DNA of 64,000 bases from contig JAENYK010000009.1 in the NCBI GenBank assembly GCA_016841825.1, positions 124,001 to 188,000 on the forward strand, in the 5' to 3' direction. This DNA is from Halothermothrix sp. Its GTDB lineage: Bacteria; Bacillota; Halanaerobiia; DY22613. The notes under the pieces are model-generated. The model had not been told where the DNA came from. It searched no databases and was given only the letters and a program-made list of their open reading frames with translations. A program made the position numbers and the translations under genes. Numbering within the stretch: the first letter of the stretch is position 1; each line of letters starts with the position of its first letter. Below are positions 1 to 12,800 of the stretch, piece after piece.

Positions 1-2227
1 GTTCTTCAATAAGTTGATGAAATGTTTTATTTTCAGGATAACAGATAATTTTATTATTGAAGTCGAAAAGTAACTTTTGTTTCTCCTCTTTCGAAAGCAT
101 CTCAATATCCTTGATTTTAATCTCTGGTGAGTTGACAACTTCCTGTAAAATATTAATATAACAATCTGCCATTCTGACAATTGTCTCTCTTTTGAAAAGA
201 TCTGTTCGATATCCAAAGACAATTCTTAGCCCTTGATTACTTTCAATTACATCGACACTTAAATCAAACTTAGCAATCTCATAACTGTAGGGTAATGGCT
301 TGAACTGCAGATCTGCAAAACTTCTCTGTCCTGCTCTAACATTTTGATAAGTAAACATCACATCAAATAATGGATTGCTGCTCAGGTCCTGAGTTAAATT
401 CAATCTCTCGATTAACATGTCAAATTGATAATCCTGATACTGGTAAGCAGTTAACCCATTGTCGATGACCTCAGTCAAAAAATCATTAAAAGACTTATCC
501 TTACTGGGATAATTACGCAAGGCAAGGGTATTGACAAAAAGTCCGATAATGTTCTCAAATTCTAGCTGGTTTCTTCCCGAGATTGGTGTTCCGACGATAA
601 TATCCTCATGACCTGTAAACTTATTTAACAAAACATAAAAACCTGCTAATAGAGTCAGGAAGAAGGTCGCCCCTTCAGCAGCTGTAAGATCTCTTAACTT
701 CTCTAGAAGGGTGTTATCGAGAGATAAATTATAAAGATCACCTGCAAAGCTAATTACAGCAGATCGGGGAAAATCTGTCGGCAGGTTTAAAACAGAGATC
801 TCTCCTGTAAACTGACTAAGCCAATATTCTTCCTGGATCTGATACTCTTTTGAATGTAAAAGTTTATTCTGCCAGACTGAAAAATCAACATATTGAAATT
901 CCGGTGGTTCCACTTCAATCCCGGCATAGATTTTCGCCAGGTGATCAATAAAAATCTTTTGAGAGATACTATCGGTAATTATATGGTGGAAATCTACTAA
1001 AAGATAGTATCGCTTACCATCTCTAAGTAACACTGCTCTCATTAATGGAGCCTCTTCCAAATCAAAGGGCTGCACAAAATCATTAGCCAACTCCAATATA
1101 TCTTTTTTACACTGGTCTATGTAAGGTAATTCAAATTCCACATCATCATTAATCTTCTGCATCAGTTCTCCATCAATCATTTCAAACGAGGTAGAAAACG
1201 CCTGATGAAGCTTAATGATTTGCCGAAAAGCATTCTTAAGTCGTTCTATATCTAAATCCATCTCAATAATCATGGGAATAAAGACATTATATGCAGTTCC
1301 GCCATTTTGAAATTGTTCTAATAGATACATTCTTTTTTGGGCCGATGATCCTTGATAATAAACCCTCTGTCCTACAGACTTGATAGTTAAATCAGCATCA
1401 TTAGTCTGAAAATTAAGCGAATTATCCCTTAAATTCCCTAAAAAATCTTGATCTGAGCTAAGTTCAGTTATACCTTCGATTAACTGGTTAAAAGAAACCG
1501 ATTGATTGTTAATTGTATCAATTAATGACTGAATTTTTTGTTGAGGATCGGTACAGATTAAGAACAAAATTGTCAGGTAATCCTGCAAAAATTTTTCAAT
1601 AGTCTCTTTTCTGTACAGATCAGAATTATACTCAATGGTTCCAATAATTTGTCCCATCTTTCTATTAAGGGCAATAGTTAGATCTTTTTGCAGTGATTTA
1701 ACATTACTTGACCTATTTATATTTTCCAATAAAAGAATAACATTAAAAAGAGGTGTCCGATTATCCTTAATCTCTAAGCCTAGCTTTTTGATGAGTTCTG
1801 CAAAGGGATATTCTTGATATTCATAAGCCTCTGAGATATTCTGTTTTACATCCAATAAAAACTGACCAACCATCAACTCAGGATTTACCCTATCACGAAT
1901 AGCCAGAATCTTGTTACCAGATTCGACTCCCTCATTTAATCGATGAATAGTAGTACCTATCGTAATATCTTTATTTAATGTAGTTTTGTACAATTTAATC
2001 TTTAATCCTGCCATTAAGATAGAAAATAGGAGAGTATCTAAATTTTTACTCAATTTATTAAGCTTATTACATAAATCACTGCTGACTGTAAACCCCAAAG
2101 TTTTAGTTTTGTATGGCAAACTGCTATGCTGTTCAAAATCAACAGGTAGTGAAGAGTCGGTCAGCTGACCGGCAAATTTGTCTAACCAGTACTCAGATAG
2201 TTTTTGGTAAGCATCACAATTCCCCAT
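1..2227 (-). CDS. NRPS subunit 2, 5' part (half C domain, full C domain, start of A domain)
   Basis: This is the second peptide synthetase of the cluster; it runs out of the window at position 1 after about 742 codons. The start at 2227 is fixed by a strong AAGGAGGGG site 6 nt upstream. Residues 1 to about 230 match only the C-terminal half of a condensation domain (YWLDKFAG, then the DITIGT and PLFNV regions), so the HHxxxDG catalytic motif of that copy is absent. A linker follows, then a complete C domain from about 285 to 720 with SSAQKRMYLLEQF and HHIITDS (first His at about 414). The A domain begins at the edge (TFHQLIEE). It lies 28 nt after the radical SAM gene and presumably accepts the peptide from the 5,934-residue synthetase. 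The amino acid used by its first module cannot be read here. The half domain may be a docking or vestigial segment. Confidence 0.95.
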   Translation of the reverse strand, partial: MGNCDAYQKLSEYWLDKFAGQLTDSSLPVDFEQHSSLPYKTKTLGFTVSSDLCNKLNKLSKNLDTLLFSILMAGLKIKLYKTTLNKDITIGTTIHRLNEGVESGNKILAIRDRVNPELMVGQFLLDVKQNISEAYEYQEYPFAELIKKLGLEIKDNRTPLFNVILLLENINRSSNVKSLQKDLTIALNRKMGQIIGTIEYNSDLYRKETIEKFLQDYLTILFLICTDPQQKIQSLIDTINNQSVSFNQLIEGITELSSDQDFLGNLRDNSLNFQTNDADLTIKSVGQRVYYQGSSAQKRMYLLEQFQNGGTAYNVFIPMIIEMDLDIERLKNAFRQIIKLHQAFSTSFEMIDGELMQKINDDVEFELPYIDQCKKDILELANDFVQPFDLEEAPLMRAVLLRDGKRYYLLVDFHHIITDSISQKIFIDHLAKIYAGIEVEPPEFQYVDFSVWQNKLLHSKEYQIQEEYWLSQFTGEISVLNLPTDFPRSAVISFAGDLYNLSLDNTLLEKLRDLTAAEGATFFLTLLAGFYVLLNKFTGHEDIIVGTPISGRNQLEFENIIGLFVNTLALRNYPSKDKSFNDFLTEVIDNGLTAYQYQDYQFDMLIERLNLTQDLSSNPLFDVMFTYQNVRAGQRSFADLQFKPLPYSYEIAKFDLSVDVIESNQGLRIVFGYRTDLFKRETIVRMADCYINILQEVVNSPEIKIKDIEMLSKEEKQKLLFDFNNKIICYPENKTFHQLIEE

Positions 2228-2255
2228 AATCTCCCCTCCTTCCTGCAAATCTCTG

Positions 2256-3812
2256 TTACTCATAAATAGTTCGGGCTAATGGATGTAAGGATAACCAACG
2301 ATCTTCAGCATCGTATATATCTGCCAGAGAATATATATTAATAATCCCCAGCTCATTGCATAAATTTGATACTCTTTGTAAACGGTCATACCTTTCTTCA
2401 CGGGAAGGCATCGGGTTCTCAATGTCATAAGTCTTAAATTTGGTCAGATTAATCACCGATTGGGGGTAGATGCACTCATAATCATAATCTGCAGAAGCTC
2501 CCTGTCCTTTAGGAAAATAATAATAAGGATGAGCCTCCAGTTCATAGATATGTTTATGGTTCTCCCGAATAAAATCAAGGGTTATATTAAAATCTGCTTC
2601 AGTCTCTGAAGGAAAGCCTACGACCCAGTAAGTAGTTGTCCTAATCCCTGCACTAGCAAGAGATTTTAAAGATTCACTCATATTTTCAGGAGTAATTTTT
2701 TTATTCATCACCTTTAACATCTGTGGTGATGCACTTTCCATCCCCAGACGAACCCGATATAATCCTGCTTCTGCCCATTTCTTTGCATTCTCCCGATTCA
2801 TAACCTGGGGTTCTGCCCGTAGATAACCATCAAACAAAATTCCTGCTTTTTCTTTGATTAACTCAGTCGTTAGGTCTTCTATATAAAAGTTCATAATCGC
2901 ATCACCCATAAAGAAAGTATTCTTCTCATGTTTCTCTTTCAATGCAATCAGTTGTCTTGTCAGATACTGTGCGTCTTTTTTCCGATATGGTCCCCACTGC
3001 ATTTTTTCAGAGCAAAATTTGCAGCTATATGGACATGAGCGGGCACCTTCGATAGTTAAGTGAAAATAACTGTCAATATTGAAATCAGAAAAATCTGGGG
3101 TAGTGCTCTGATTTAAGTCCAGAACCTTCTCATCTATATCCTTTAGATAGAGCATTCGTTTATCGGGAAACTCACCGGCAAGAAACTTTGCCAAAAGAAG
3201 CTCTCCTTCGCCGATGATTACCTTGTCAACATAACCATAACAATCTAAAAGGATCTGTAAGTTTTCAGTACCAACAGCTAAATCATCGGTAAACACCCCT
3301 CCCCCCATGATCGTAGTCACAGAGGGAAAGTTGTTTTTGACTATTTTGTGGACAAATAAGGATGAAGCTAAAGAAGTAGTATATGTACTTGTACCAACAT
3401 ATTCATATTGATTAATCTGCACTTCTTCTAATACAGTTTTTTCTAAAATGGCAAAATAACTCTGAACCAACTGAATTAAGTCGTCAATAACTGTCTGCTT
3501 AATCTCATAAACCTCCAAAAGAGTCTTTAAAAGCTGGTAGCATTCTTTTTGAGATGCACCGTTGATATAGGCGAGTAAATGTTGATTTAAAATATTCCAG
3601 TATAGTGAATACCCATTCAGGTGACGCCTGTTGACTTTGTCGATGATACCGAAATAGTTATGGTGCATATTCCACAATTTAATCTGGGTATTAAAATTAA
3701 AACATTTTACTAAATGGCCTTCTTTTTCTAAGTATGACTTCAAGACTGATATCCCTAAAGGTGGGGAAAAGGGAGTTGAAAAAGGTGGTACAGTTAGCAA
3801 AACTTTACTCAT
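2256..3812 (-). CDS. B12-binding-type radical SAM enzyme between the two NRPS genes
   Basis: A 518-residue radical SAM protein. The N-terminus has the pattern of B12-binding-domain radical SAM proteins (PPFSTPFSPPLGI, an 'IMGGG' loop near 170, and 'IIGEGE' near 200). The iron-sulfur ligands are C260, C264 and C267 in SCPYSCKFCSEK. Proteins of this class often methylate unactivated carbons, and in NRPS clusters they act as tailoring enzymes. The ATG at 3812 is preferred because AGAGGTGAT sits just upstream; a GTG at 3821 would add three residues but falls inside that site. The gene starts 32 nt after the large NRPS stop and ends 28 nt before the next NRPS start, so it is inside the operon. The exact reaction cannot be read from sequence; C-methylation of the peptide or acyl chain is an inference. 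Confidence 0.88.
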   Translation of the reverse strand: MSKVLLTVPPFSTPFSPPLGISVLKSYLEKEGHLVKCFNFNTQIKLWNMHHNYFGIIDKVNRRHLNGYSLYWNILNQHLLAYINGASQKECYQLLKTLLEVYEIKQTVIDDLIQLVQSYFAILEKTVLEEVQINQYEYVGTSTYTTSLASSLFVHKIVKNNFPSVTTIMGGGVFTDDLAVGTENLQILLDCYGYVDKVIIGEGELLLAKFLAGEFPDKRMLYLKDIDEKVLDLNQSTTPDFSDFNIDSYFHLTIEGARSCPYSCKFCSEKMQWGPYRKKDAQYLTRQLIALKEKHEKNTFFMGDAIMNFYIEDLTTELIKEKAGILFDGYLRAEPQVMNRENAKKWAEAGLYRVRLGMESASPQMLKVMNKKITPENMSESLKSLASAGIRTTTYWVVGFPSETEADFNITLDFIRENHKHIYELEAHPYYYFPKGQGASADYDYECIYPQSVINLTKFKTYDIENPMPSREERYDRLQRVSNLCNELGIINIYSLADIYDAEDRWLSLHPLARTIYE

Positions 3813-3844
3813 TGAGATCACCTCTAATTTTTAAGATTTAAGAG

Positions 3845-6800
3845 TTAAAAGTCAAATTCCTCTTCTATTTCATCAATTTTTGTTTCAGTTCTTTGATTTA
3901 CATTATCTCCTAATTCTGGTTCTAAAGCTACTGCATCACTGATATATTCAGCAATATCCTGCAAAGTGCGTCTTTTAAAAACTTCCCGCAGCGAGAGTTT
4001 GATACCAAACTCTTTTGTTACCCTTGAAACCATCAATACAGCGTTCAATGAATGTCCTCCCAGTTCAAAGAAATCACTATTTCTATGAATTAATACCGCT
4101 TCATCGAAAACTTCCCGCCAGATCTCGACCAATTTTTCCTCTGTAGAATTTTTTGGAGGTTCTGCAGATTGAGTAGTTTCTACTTCTAAAACCAGGTCTT
4201 TTAGAGCCTGATGATCAATTTTCCCGTTAGACTTTAGTGGCAGTTCAGTCAGTTCAACAAAATAAGTAGGGATCATGTATTCTGGCAATTTTAACGCCAG
4301 ATAGTTTCTTAACTCCTCTTCAGCTACAGTCTCTGCACTAACATAATACAGTACTAGATATTTGATACCCTGTCGATCGACTTTATCGGTAACCACTGCC
4401 TGTTTTACTCCAGGATGTTTTAGTAGTTTAGCTTCAATTTCACCGAGTTCGATTCTAAAACCACGAATTTTAACCTGATAATCACTCCTACCTATAAACT
4501 CAATATTGCCGGTAGTAAGCCATCTGCCCAGGTCACCAGTACTATACATTCTCTCTCCAGGGATGAATGGATTTAGCATAAAACGCTCTGCTGTCAATTC
4601 CTGATTTGCCAGATAACCTCTGGCTAAACCATCCCCAGAGATATAGATTGCACCAACGACTCCAATCGGTACTGGTTTTAGAGCCTTATCCAGAATATAA
4701 ATTTGCACATTACTCAATGGACGACCTAACGAAACAGTGCTAGATTCATCTAAAGGATTGAAGTCATATGCAGCTGCATCAACAGAACACTCTGTTGGAC
4801 CATAGACATTTGTAACCAGCGGTTTTACAGCCTTAAATCTTGACATAAAGTCTCTAACACTATCCTGATAAAGCACATCTCCACCAATAATAAAACGTTC
4901 TACCGGCAATCCCTTTTCTAAAGAACTAGTGTCGTTATTGAGCGCTTCAGAAATCATCCTCAAATGAGTTGGGGTTCCATCAGAGATTTGAATATTGTAT
5001 TGACGATAAAATTCCACTAACTCAGTACCATCCTTGCGAATCTCTTCAGGGACGATGAATAAACAATGTCCAAATAATAAGGCGGCAAAAATCTGTTGAA
5101 CAGATGCATCAAAGATATACGGTGCTACTAAAGCAACATTTAATCCTGAACCATGATAAGTATAGATATTTGCTTTAAGACCTACCATTAAGTTAAGCAC
5201 ATTTCGATGTTCAATCATTACTCCTTTTGGATTACCTGTCGAGCCTGAAGTATAGATTACGTACGCTAAATCGGTCGGTTTACTTAAATTTTCTAGCTCT
5301 TCCTCTTTAGTGTATAATAAAGCCTCACTCTCTAAATGGATGAACTCTATTCCCAGATCACTGCTGAGCCTAATCGAGAGTTCTCTATCAGTATGGAGTA
5401 ACAATTTACAACTACTATCTTTTAACATAAACTCTATTCTGCTCACAGGATAGACTAAATCTAATGGTAAATAAGCTCCGCCCGCCTTTAATACTCCCAA
5501 AATACCTATTACCATCTCCACCGAACGATCTGTGAATAAGCCAACTATCTGATTTGAACCAACTCCTTTTTCCTTTAACAGACAGGCCAGCTGATTAGTC
5601 TTTTCATCCAGTTCCTCATAGGTTAAAGTTATCCCCTCAGCACAGAGTGCAGGTGCGGTTGGATTACTGATTACCTGTTCTGTAAATAACTGCTGGATTG
5701 TCCTGTCTTTACAATATTTCACTTCGGTTTTATTAAACTGATAGATCAGTTCATCTCGATAATCTTCAGAGATTAACGCTATATCTTGCAGATAAATTTG
5801 GGGATTTTTTAGTACCTCATGGATAATATTTATATAACATTGTGCCATGGTCATAATAGTATCGTGTTTAAAAAGATCAGTGCTGTATTCCAATCTGAAA
5901 TGAAGCTGATTATTCATCTCAAAAGCTACCAATACCAGATCATATATTGCTGTCTTATACTCAAAATTATACGGTTTAAGATTAAGTTCAGACTCTTCAT
6001 TATATTCAATTTCGTCAGTAGCATTCTGTAAAGCAAACATCACATCAAATAATGGACTATGACCTAGATCTCTCTTCAATACTAGCTTATCGACTAATGT
6101 ATCGAATTGATAGTCCTGATTGTCAAAAGCTTCTACTGAACTTTGCTTAACCTCGGCTAAAAACTCTTCAAAGGTTTTGTTACTCTCAGGATAATTTCGC
6201 AATGCTAGCGTATTGATAAATATTCCGATAATATTCTCCAAATCAACATGTCTTCTACCGGCTATCGGTGTACCGACAATAACATCCTCATTATTCGAAT
6301 ATTTAGCAAGAAGAATGTTAAAGCTCGCGAGCAGAGACATAAATAGGGTTACTTCTTTTTTAGCACCAAACTCTTTTAGTTCGGTAGTAAGTTGTCTGTC
6401 CAGGACAAATTTTACTAAATCTCCAGTTAGATCTGGAACTGATGGTCGGATAAAATCAGTTGGCAGATTCAATACTGGTATCTCTCCGGCAAACTTATTT
6501 AGCCAATACTCTTCCTGATCTTTAATTTCAGCTGATTGTAAAAGCCCGTTTTGCCATGCAGCAAAGTCCTTATATTGAACATTTAATGGTTCTAAATCTT
6601 CACCTGCATAAAATGCACTTAGCTCTGTATAGATAACCTTAATTGATACTGCATCTGTAATTATATGATGAACATCAAAGATTAACAACGTTCTTTCAGA
6701 AGTTCTAATCACTCCTACCCTGAGTAAAGGTGCTTGTTCAAAATCAAAAGGTCTGATAAATTTGTTAATGATCTCTTCTACTGTTAATTCTTCTGCTTCA

Positions 6801-9800
6801 ATAGATTCAATGGCAAAATCTACCTCTGATAGAACCTGCTGCACTAAATTACCATCTATTATGGTAAAAGAGGTGCGAAATGCCTCATGTCGTTTAATCA
6901 TTTCTTTAAAGGCATTTTCAAGCCTTGCCAGATTAAAACTGTTACCTATCTCCAGAACTACAGGGACATTATAGATAATGCTATTTCGATCAAACATGGT
7001 CAAGCTATATATCCGACGTTGGGCAGCGGAGACCTGATAGTATTCAGCTTCCGGAATCGGTTCAATCGATTCATAAAGACTCTCCTGCAGTTCCTCAATT
7101 ACTGCAGCCATTTCTGCCACCGTCGGTCTCATAAAGACCTCCATCAGTGACAGTTCCACATTCATTCTCTGATTAATCCGTGCGATCAGCTGGGTTGCTT
7201 TAATCGACTGGCCGCCATGTGCAAAAAAGTTATCAGCTATCCCCAATTCTCTACCCAGAACTTCTTCCCAGATAGCCAATAGTTTTGCCTCTACTTCAGT
7301 CCGCGGCAGTTCTTTCTCCTCTCCCACTGATTTTTTCAATTCCATTAAAGCCTGACGATCTAGCTTACCATTAATGGTCAGGGGAATCTTCTCAATCTCT
7401 ATTATCTCTCCCGGAATCATATATTCTGGCAATCTCGCCAATAGATACTTCCTGATCTCCTCTATTGAAAGATACTCTCCTTCGCCGATAACATATCCCG
7501 AAAGATAGATCTCACCAGCAGTATCTCTCTCATCAATCACCACTGCTTCTTTAATACCTTCATAGGAGCGAAGCTGTTCTTCAATCTCTGCCAGTTCAAT
7601 CCGATAACCTCTGAGTTTTATCTGTTGATCCAATCTGCCCAGGAATTCAATATTCCCATCTGAAAGCATCCGCCCTGAATCCCCTGTCCTGTACATCCGC
7701 CAGCCTTCAATGAATGGATTCCCGGTAAATCTCTCTTCTGTAAGTTCAGGTTGATTTAGATAACCCCTACTCACACCATCACCAGAGATGTATAGCTCAC
7801 CAGGTATTCCTATACCCACTGGTTCCAGATTGGCATCCAGTAGATAAATCGCTACATTGTCTGCCGGTTTGCCTATCGGTACTGAGCTGCCATTATCCAA
7901 CTCAGGATTATACCGATGGATCATGCATCCAACCACTGTCTCCGTTGGGCCATATTCATTATAAATCCTCAGATTACCCGCAAACTTGTGATAAATCCTA
8001 TTGGCAAGTTCTGTACCCAGATTCTCCCCGCCGACAATCAAAGTCTTAAGTCGTGAATTCTGCACATCCAGTTCCTGAATGATCTTTAGATGGGCCGGAG
8101 TTAGTTTGATCAGATCGACCCGATCTTCTTCGATAATCTTCGTAATCACTCCACCCTTATCTTTAGCGTCATAGATTACAATCCTGTTTCCCGAAAGCAG
8201 GGGAACAAAGATGGAAGTGATCGTCAGGTCGAAAGCTATGGATGAGTACAGGGGAACACTAATCTGCTCTCCCTCCAGATAGACTTTTTTCGCCCAGGTT
8301 ATGTAATTAACTACTCCACGCTGCTGAACCAATGTTCCCTTTGGCAGACCCGTTGATCCGGATGTGTAGATCACATAGGCCAGATTTTCCGGACCACAGC
8401 CTCCTGTAAGTTCTCCTTCTCCAGTGATGGACTTCTCTAAGTTATCCAGACAGATAACTTCCCCGGTAAAGTTGTCTTCGGCAGAGTCTTTTCCAGGACG
8501 GTCTTCTCCCATATGATTTTCTACATACTCTGTAATCCCATCCAGCAGATGGCTCTGGGTTAAGAGGACTTTACATCCACTATCAGTAAGCAGATACTTA
8601 ATTCTTTTCTCCGGATAGTCGGGATCAATCGGCAAAAAAGCACCATTAGCCTTTAAGATACCAAGGATTCCGACTATTAACTCTATCGAATGGTCAGCCA
8701 TGATTCCCACAATGCTCTCTTCTTTAACTCCTTTGACCACTAACATCCTTGCCAACTGATCTGAGAGTACATCTAATTCTTTATAGGTCACCTCTCGATC
8801 GTTTACTACTGCCAGACAATCGGGGGTCTGATCAACCTGTTCAGCGAAAAGCTGTTGGATAGTTCTCTCCTCCGGATATTCACTCTCTGTCGCGTTAAAC
8901 TCATATATTAGTTTAGTTCTCTCTTCTTCAGTGATCAGTTGAATATCCTGTAAGACCGTATTTGGATTTGCAATCAAGCTCCTCAATATGTTAACAAAAT
9001 ATCGACCCATAATCTCTACTGTAGTCCGCTTAAATAAGGCTGTACTATAATCGAATTTGAAATGAATCCGGTCATCCATCTCATAGGCTACTAATACCAG
9101 ATTGAATTTAGCTATCTTATATTCAAAATCGTACGGAATAAATTTTAATCCTGATTCTTCAAGATAACCCTGAACATCAGTAGCATTCTGGAAGGCAAAC
9201 ATCACATCAAAGAGAGGAGTATGGGCAGTATCTCTCTTCAACTCAAGTTTTTCAATTAACATATCAAACTGATAGTCCTGATTATCAAATGCCTTCAGTG
9301 AACTCTCTTTAACCTCATCTAAAAACTCCTCACAGGTCTTCTTCATCACCGGATAATTGCGTAAGGCTAGAGTGTTTACAAACATTCCGATAATATTCTC
9401 CAGATCAGCATGTCTTCTACCTGCCGTTGGTGTACCGATAATGATATCTTCCTGTGCAGAATATTTGGCTAAAAGGATGTTAAAGACAGCGAATAAGGTC
9501 ATAAAGAGGGTCATTTCCCGCTCTATAGTGAATTGATTTAATTCTATAGTAAGTTCTTTATCCAGAGCAAAGTATATTGAATCACCCTCAAAACTCATCA
9601 CTGCTGGACGTTTAAAATCTGTAGGTAGATTTAAAATTGGTATCTCCCCCGTAAACTCCTCCAGCCAATATTCTTCCTGATTTTTTAGCTTATCCGATAA
9701 AAATAGTTCGTTCTGCCATACAGCGAAATCTTTATAGTGAATCTCCAATGGCTCTAAATCTATACCTTCATACAAAGCATTTAACTCGGTAAAGATCACC

Positions 9801-12800
9801 TTCATGGATACCGCGTCTGCAATAATATGATGAATATCAAGCATTAACAACATTCTCTCAGGAGTCCTGACCACTCCCACCCTGAGCAGAGGTGCATTCT
9901 CTAAATCAAAAGGTCTAATAAAAGTGTTAATGATCTCTTTAACTGCCGATTCTTCTACTTCAATAAACTCAATGGCAAAATCTACCTCTGGCAGAATTTT
10001 TTGAACAACCTTATCTTCCACCATTGTAAAACCTGTCCGTAGTGCTTCATGTCTGGTCACTAATGCTTTAAAAGCTGATTCCAGCCTCAATATATCTATC
10101 AACTCATCTATTTCTAAAACCACCGGAGCATTATAGGAGATTCCGTCTTTGTCCATCATCGCCAGAGTATAAATTCGCTGCTGGGCAGCAGAGACCTGAT
10201 AGTATTCAGCTTCCGGAATCGGTTCAATCGATTCATAAAGACTTTCCTGCAGTTCCTCAATTACTGCAGCCATTTCTGCCACCGTCGGTCTCATAAAGAC
10301 CTCCATCAGTGACAGTTCCACATTCATTCTCTGATTAATCCGTGCGATCAGCTGGGTTGCTTTAATCGACTGGCCGCCATGTGCAAAAAAGTTATCAGCT
10401 ATCCCCAATTCTCTACCCAGAACTTCTTCCCAGATAGCCAATAGTTTTGCCTCTACTTCAGTCCGCGGCAGTTCTTTCTCCTCTCCCACTGATTTTTTCA
10501 ATTCCATTAAAGCCTGACGATCTAGCTTACCATTAATGGTCAGGGGAATCTTCTCAATCTCTATTATCTCTCCCGGAATCATATATTCTGGCAATCTCGC
10601 CAATAGATACTTCCTGATCTCCTCTATTGAAAGATACTCTCCTTCGCCGATAACATATCCCGAAAGATAGATCTCACCAGCAGTATCTCTCTCATCAATC
10701 ACCACTGCTTCTTTAATACCTTCATAGGAGCGAAGCTGTTCTTCAATCTCTGCCAGTTCAATCCGATAACCTCTGAGTTTTATCTGTTGATCCAATCTGC
10801 CCAGGAATTCAATATTCCCATCTGAAAGCATCCGCCCTGAATCCCCTGTCCTGTACATCCGCCAGCCTTCAATGAATGGATTCCCGATAAATCTCTCTTC
10901 TGTAAGTTCAGGTTGATTTAGATAACCGCGACCAACACCATCACCTGCAATGTAAATCTCACCCGGCAATCCAACCCCCACCGGCTCTAAAGTGGAGTCC
11001 AGAAGATAAATCTGCGCATTGTCTGCCGGAATCCCAATCGGAACAGTTAAACCTCGGTCTTTCTCCGGTTGATAGCGGTAAATCATACATCCCACTACTG
11101 TTTCTGTTGGACCGTACTCGTTATAAATTTCTATCTCTCCACCGAACTTCTGATAAATCTCTGCTGCCAGATCAGTCTTTAATGCTTCTCCACCAACTAT
11201 TAATTTTTTTACTTTTGAAGCTGCAAGCTCAAGCCCTGCCATGACCTTTAAATGAGCTGGCGTTAGTTTGATTATATCTACCCGATCCTCGCTAATAATT
11301 TTACCAATTAACATCTCTCTTTTATCGCTAGTGTAAATTATGATCTTGCTGGCCGAAAGAAGTGGTAGATAAATAGAAGTCACCGTCAAATCAAAAGCTA
11401 GAGATGAATAAAGCGGGAAGTCACACCTTTCACCCTGTAGATAGACCCTCTTTGCCCAGATTAGATAATTGACCACAGCCTGATGCTCGATTAATGTTCC
11501 TTTCGGTCTTCCAGTAGAACCAGATGTATAGATTACATAAATCAGATTAGTTGAACTATAAACCGTGCTTAAGTTCGTACCATCCCCAGTATATAGCTTG
11601 GCATCATCCAGATAAAGTACTGCACAGTCTGATAATAGTTTTGACCGGAAAGAGTTCTGGGTTAATAGTAGTTGAGTGTCACTATCTTGTAAGATGTAGT
11701 CTATCCTCGCTACTGGATAATCGGGATCAATCGGTAAATAAGCACCTCCTGCTTTTAAAACAGCAAAAATTCCAATCAATGCCTCAATAGAAGCATGTAC
11801 CATAACCCCAACAATCTGCTCTGATTTCACACCTTTAACCTTAAGCTTACGGGCCAATTGGTTTGCTTTTTCATTTAACTCATAATAAGTAATACTAGTA
11901 TCTTCAGAAATTGCAGCAATTTGTTTTGGGGTTTTAAGAACCTGTTCTTCAAAAAGTCGATGAACAGTCTTTGTCAGTGGATACTGAACTTTTGTCTGAT
12001 TAAAATCATAGAGGAGACGTTTCCTCTCTTCACCAGAGATTAATCGAATATTAGCTAACCCGATTTCAGGGTATTGGACAACAGCTTTTAAAAGATTTAT
12101 AAAATATTCTATCATTTTGACTATAGTCTCTCTCTTAAAGAGGGCTGTACTGTAATCTAAACGGAAATGCAGTTCATTTTCGATCTCATATGCAACCAAA
12201 ACAAGACTAAATTTGGAAATGGGATACTCATAATCATAGTTAAAAATTCTAAGATTATCTGTTCCGAAATTTGTCAAATTCCGGGTATAGATTGAAAAAT
12301 CATTGGCGTTTTGCAGAACACACATTACGTCAAACAATGGATTCCTACTCATATTCCGTTCCAGACCAAGCTTATCAACTAACATATCAAACTGATAATC
12401 TTGGTTCTCAAAGGCAGAAATAGCATTCTCCTTAACTTCACTTAAGAAAGCTCTAAATGTTTTCTCTGAAGCCGGTTGATTACGCAGTGCAAGGGTATTA
12501 ATGAATGAGCCTACAATACGCTCCAGTTCTGCATGTCGTCTTCCGGCAACAGGTGTACCGATTATTATATCATCCTGACCAGAATACTTTGCCATCAACA
12601 CATTAAAACTGGCAAGCAGGGTCATAAATAGAGTAACATCCTCTTTTCGGGTCAGCCGTTTTAGAGCTTCAAACAATTTTTGATCCAGCACAAATTTAAG
12701 ATTGTCGCCAGCAAAAGTCATCACTGAAGGCCATGGAAAATCAGTTGGTAAATTTAACGTTGGGAGATCGCCCGTAAAGCTATTAAGCCAGTATTCTTCC

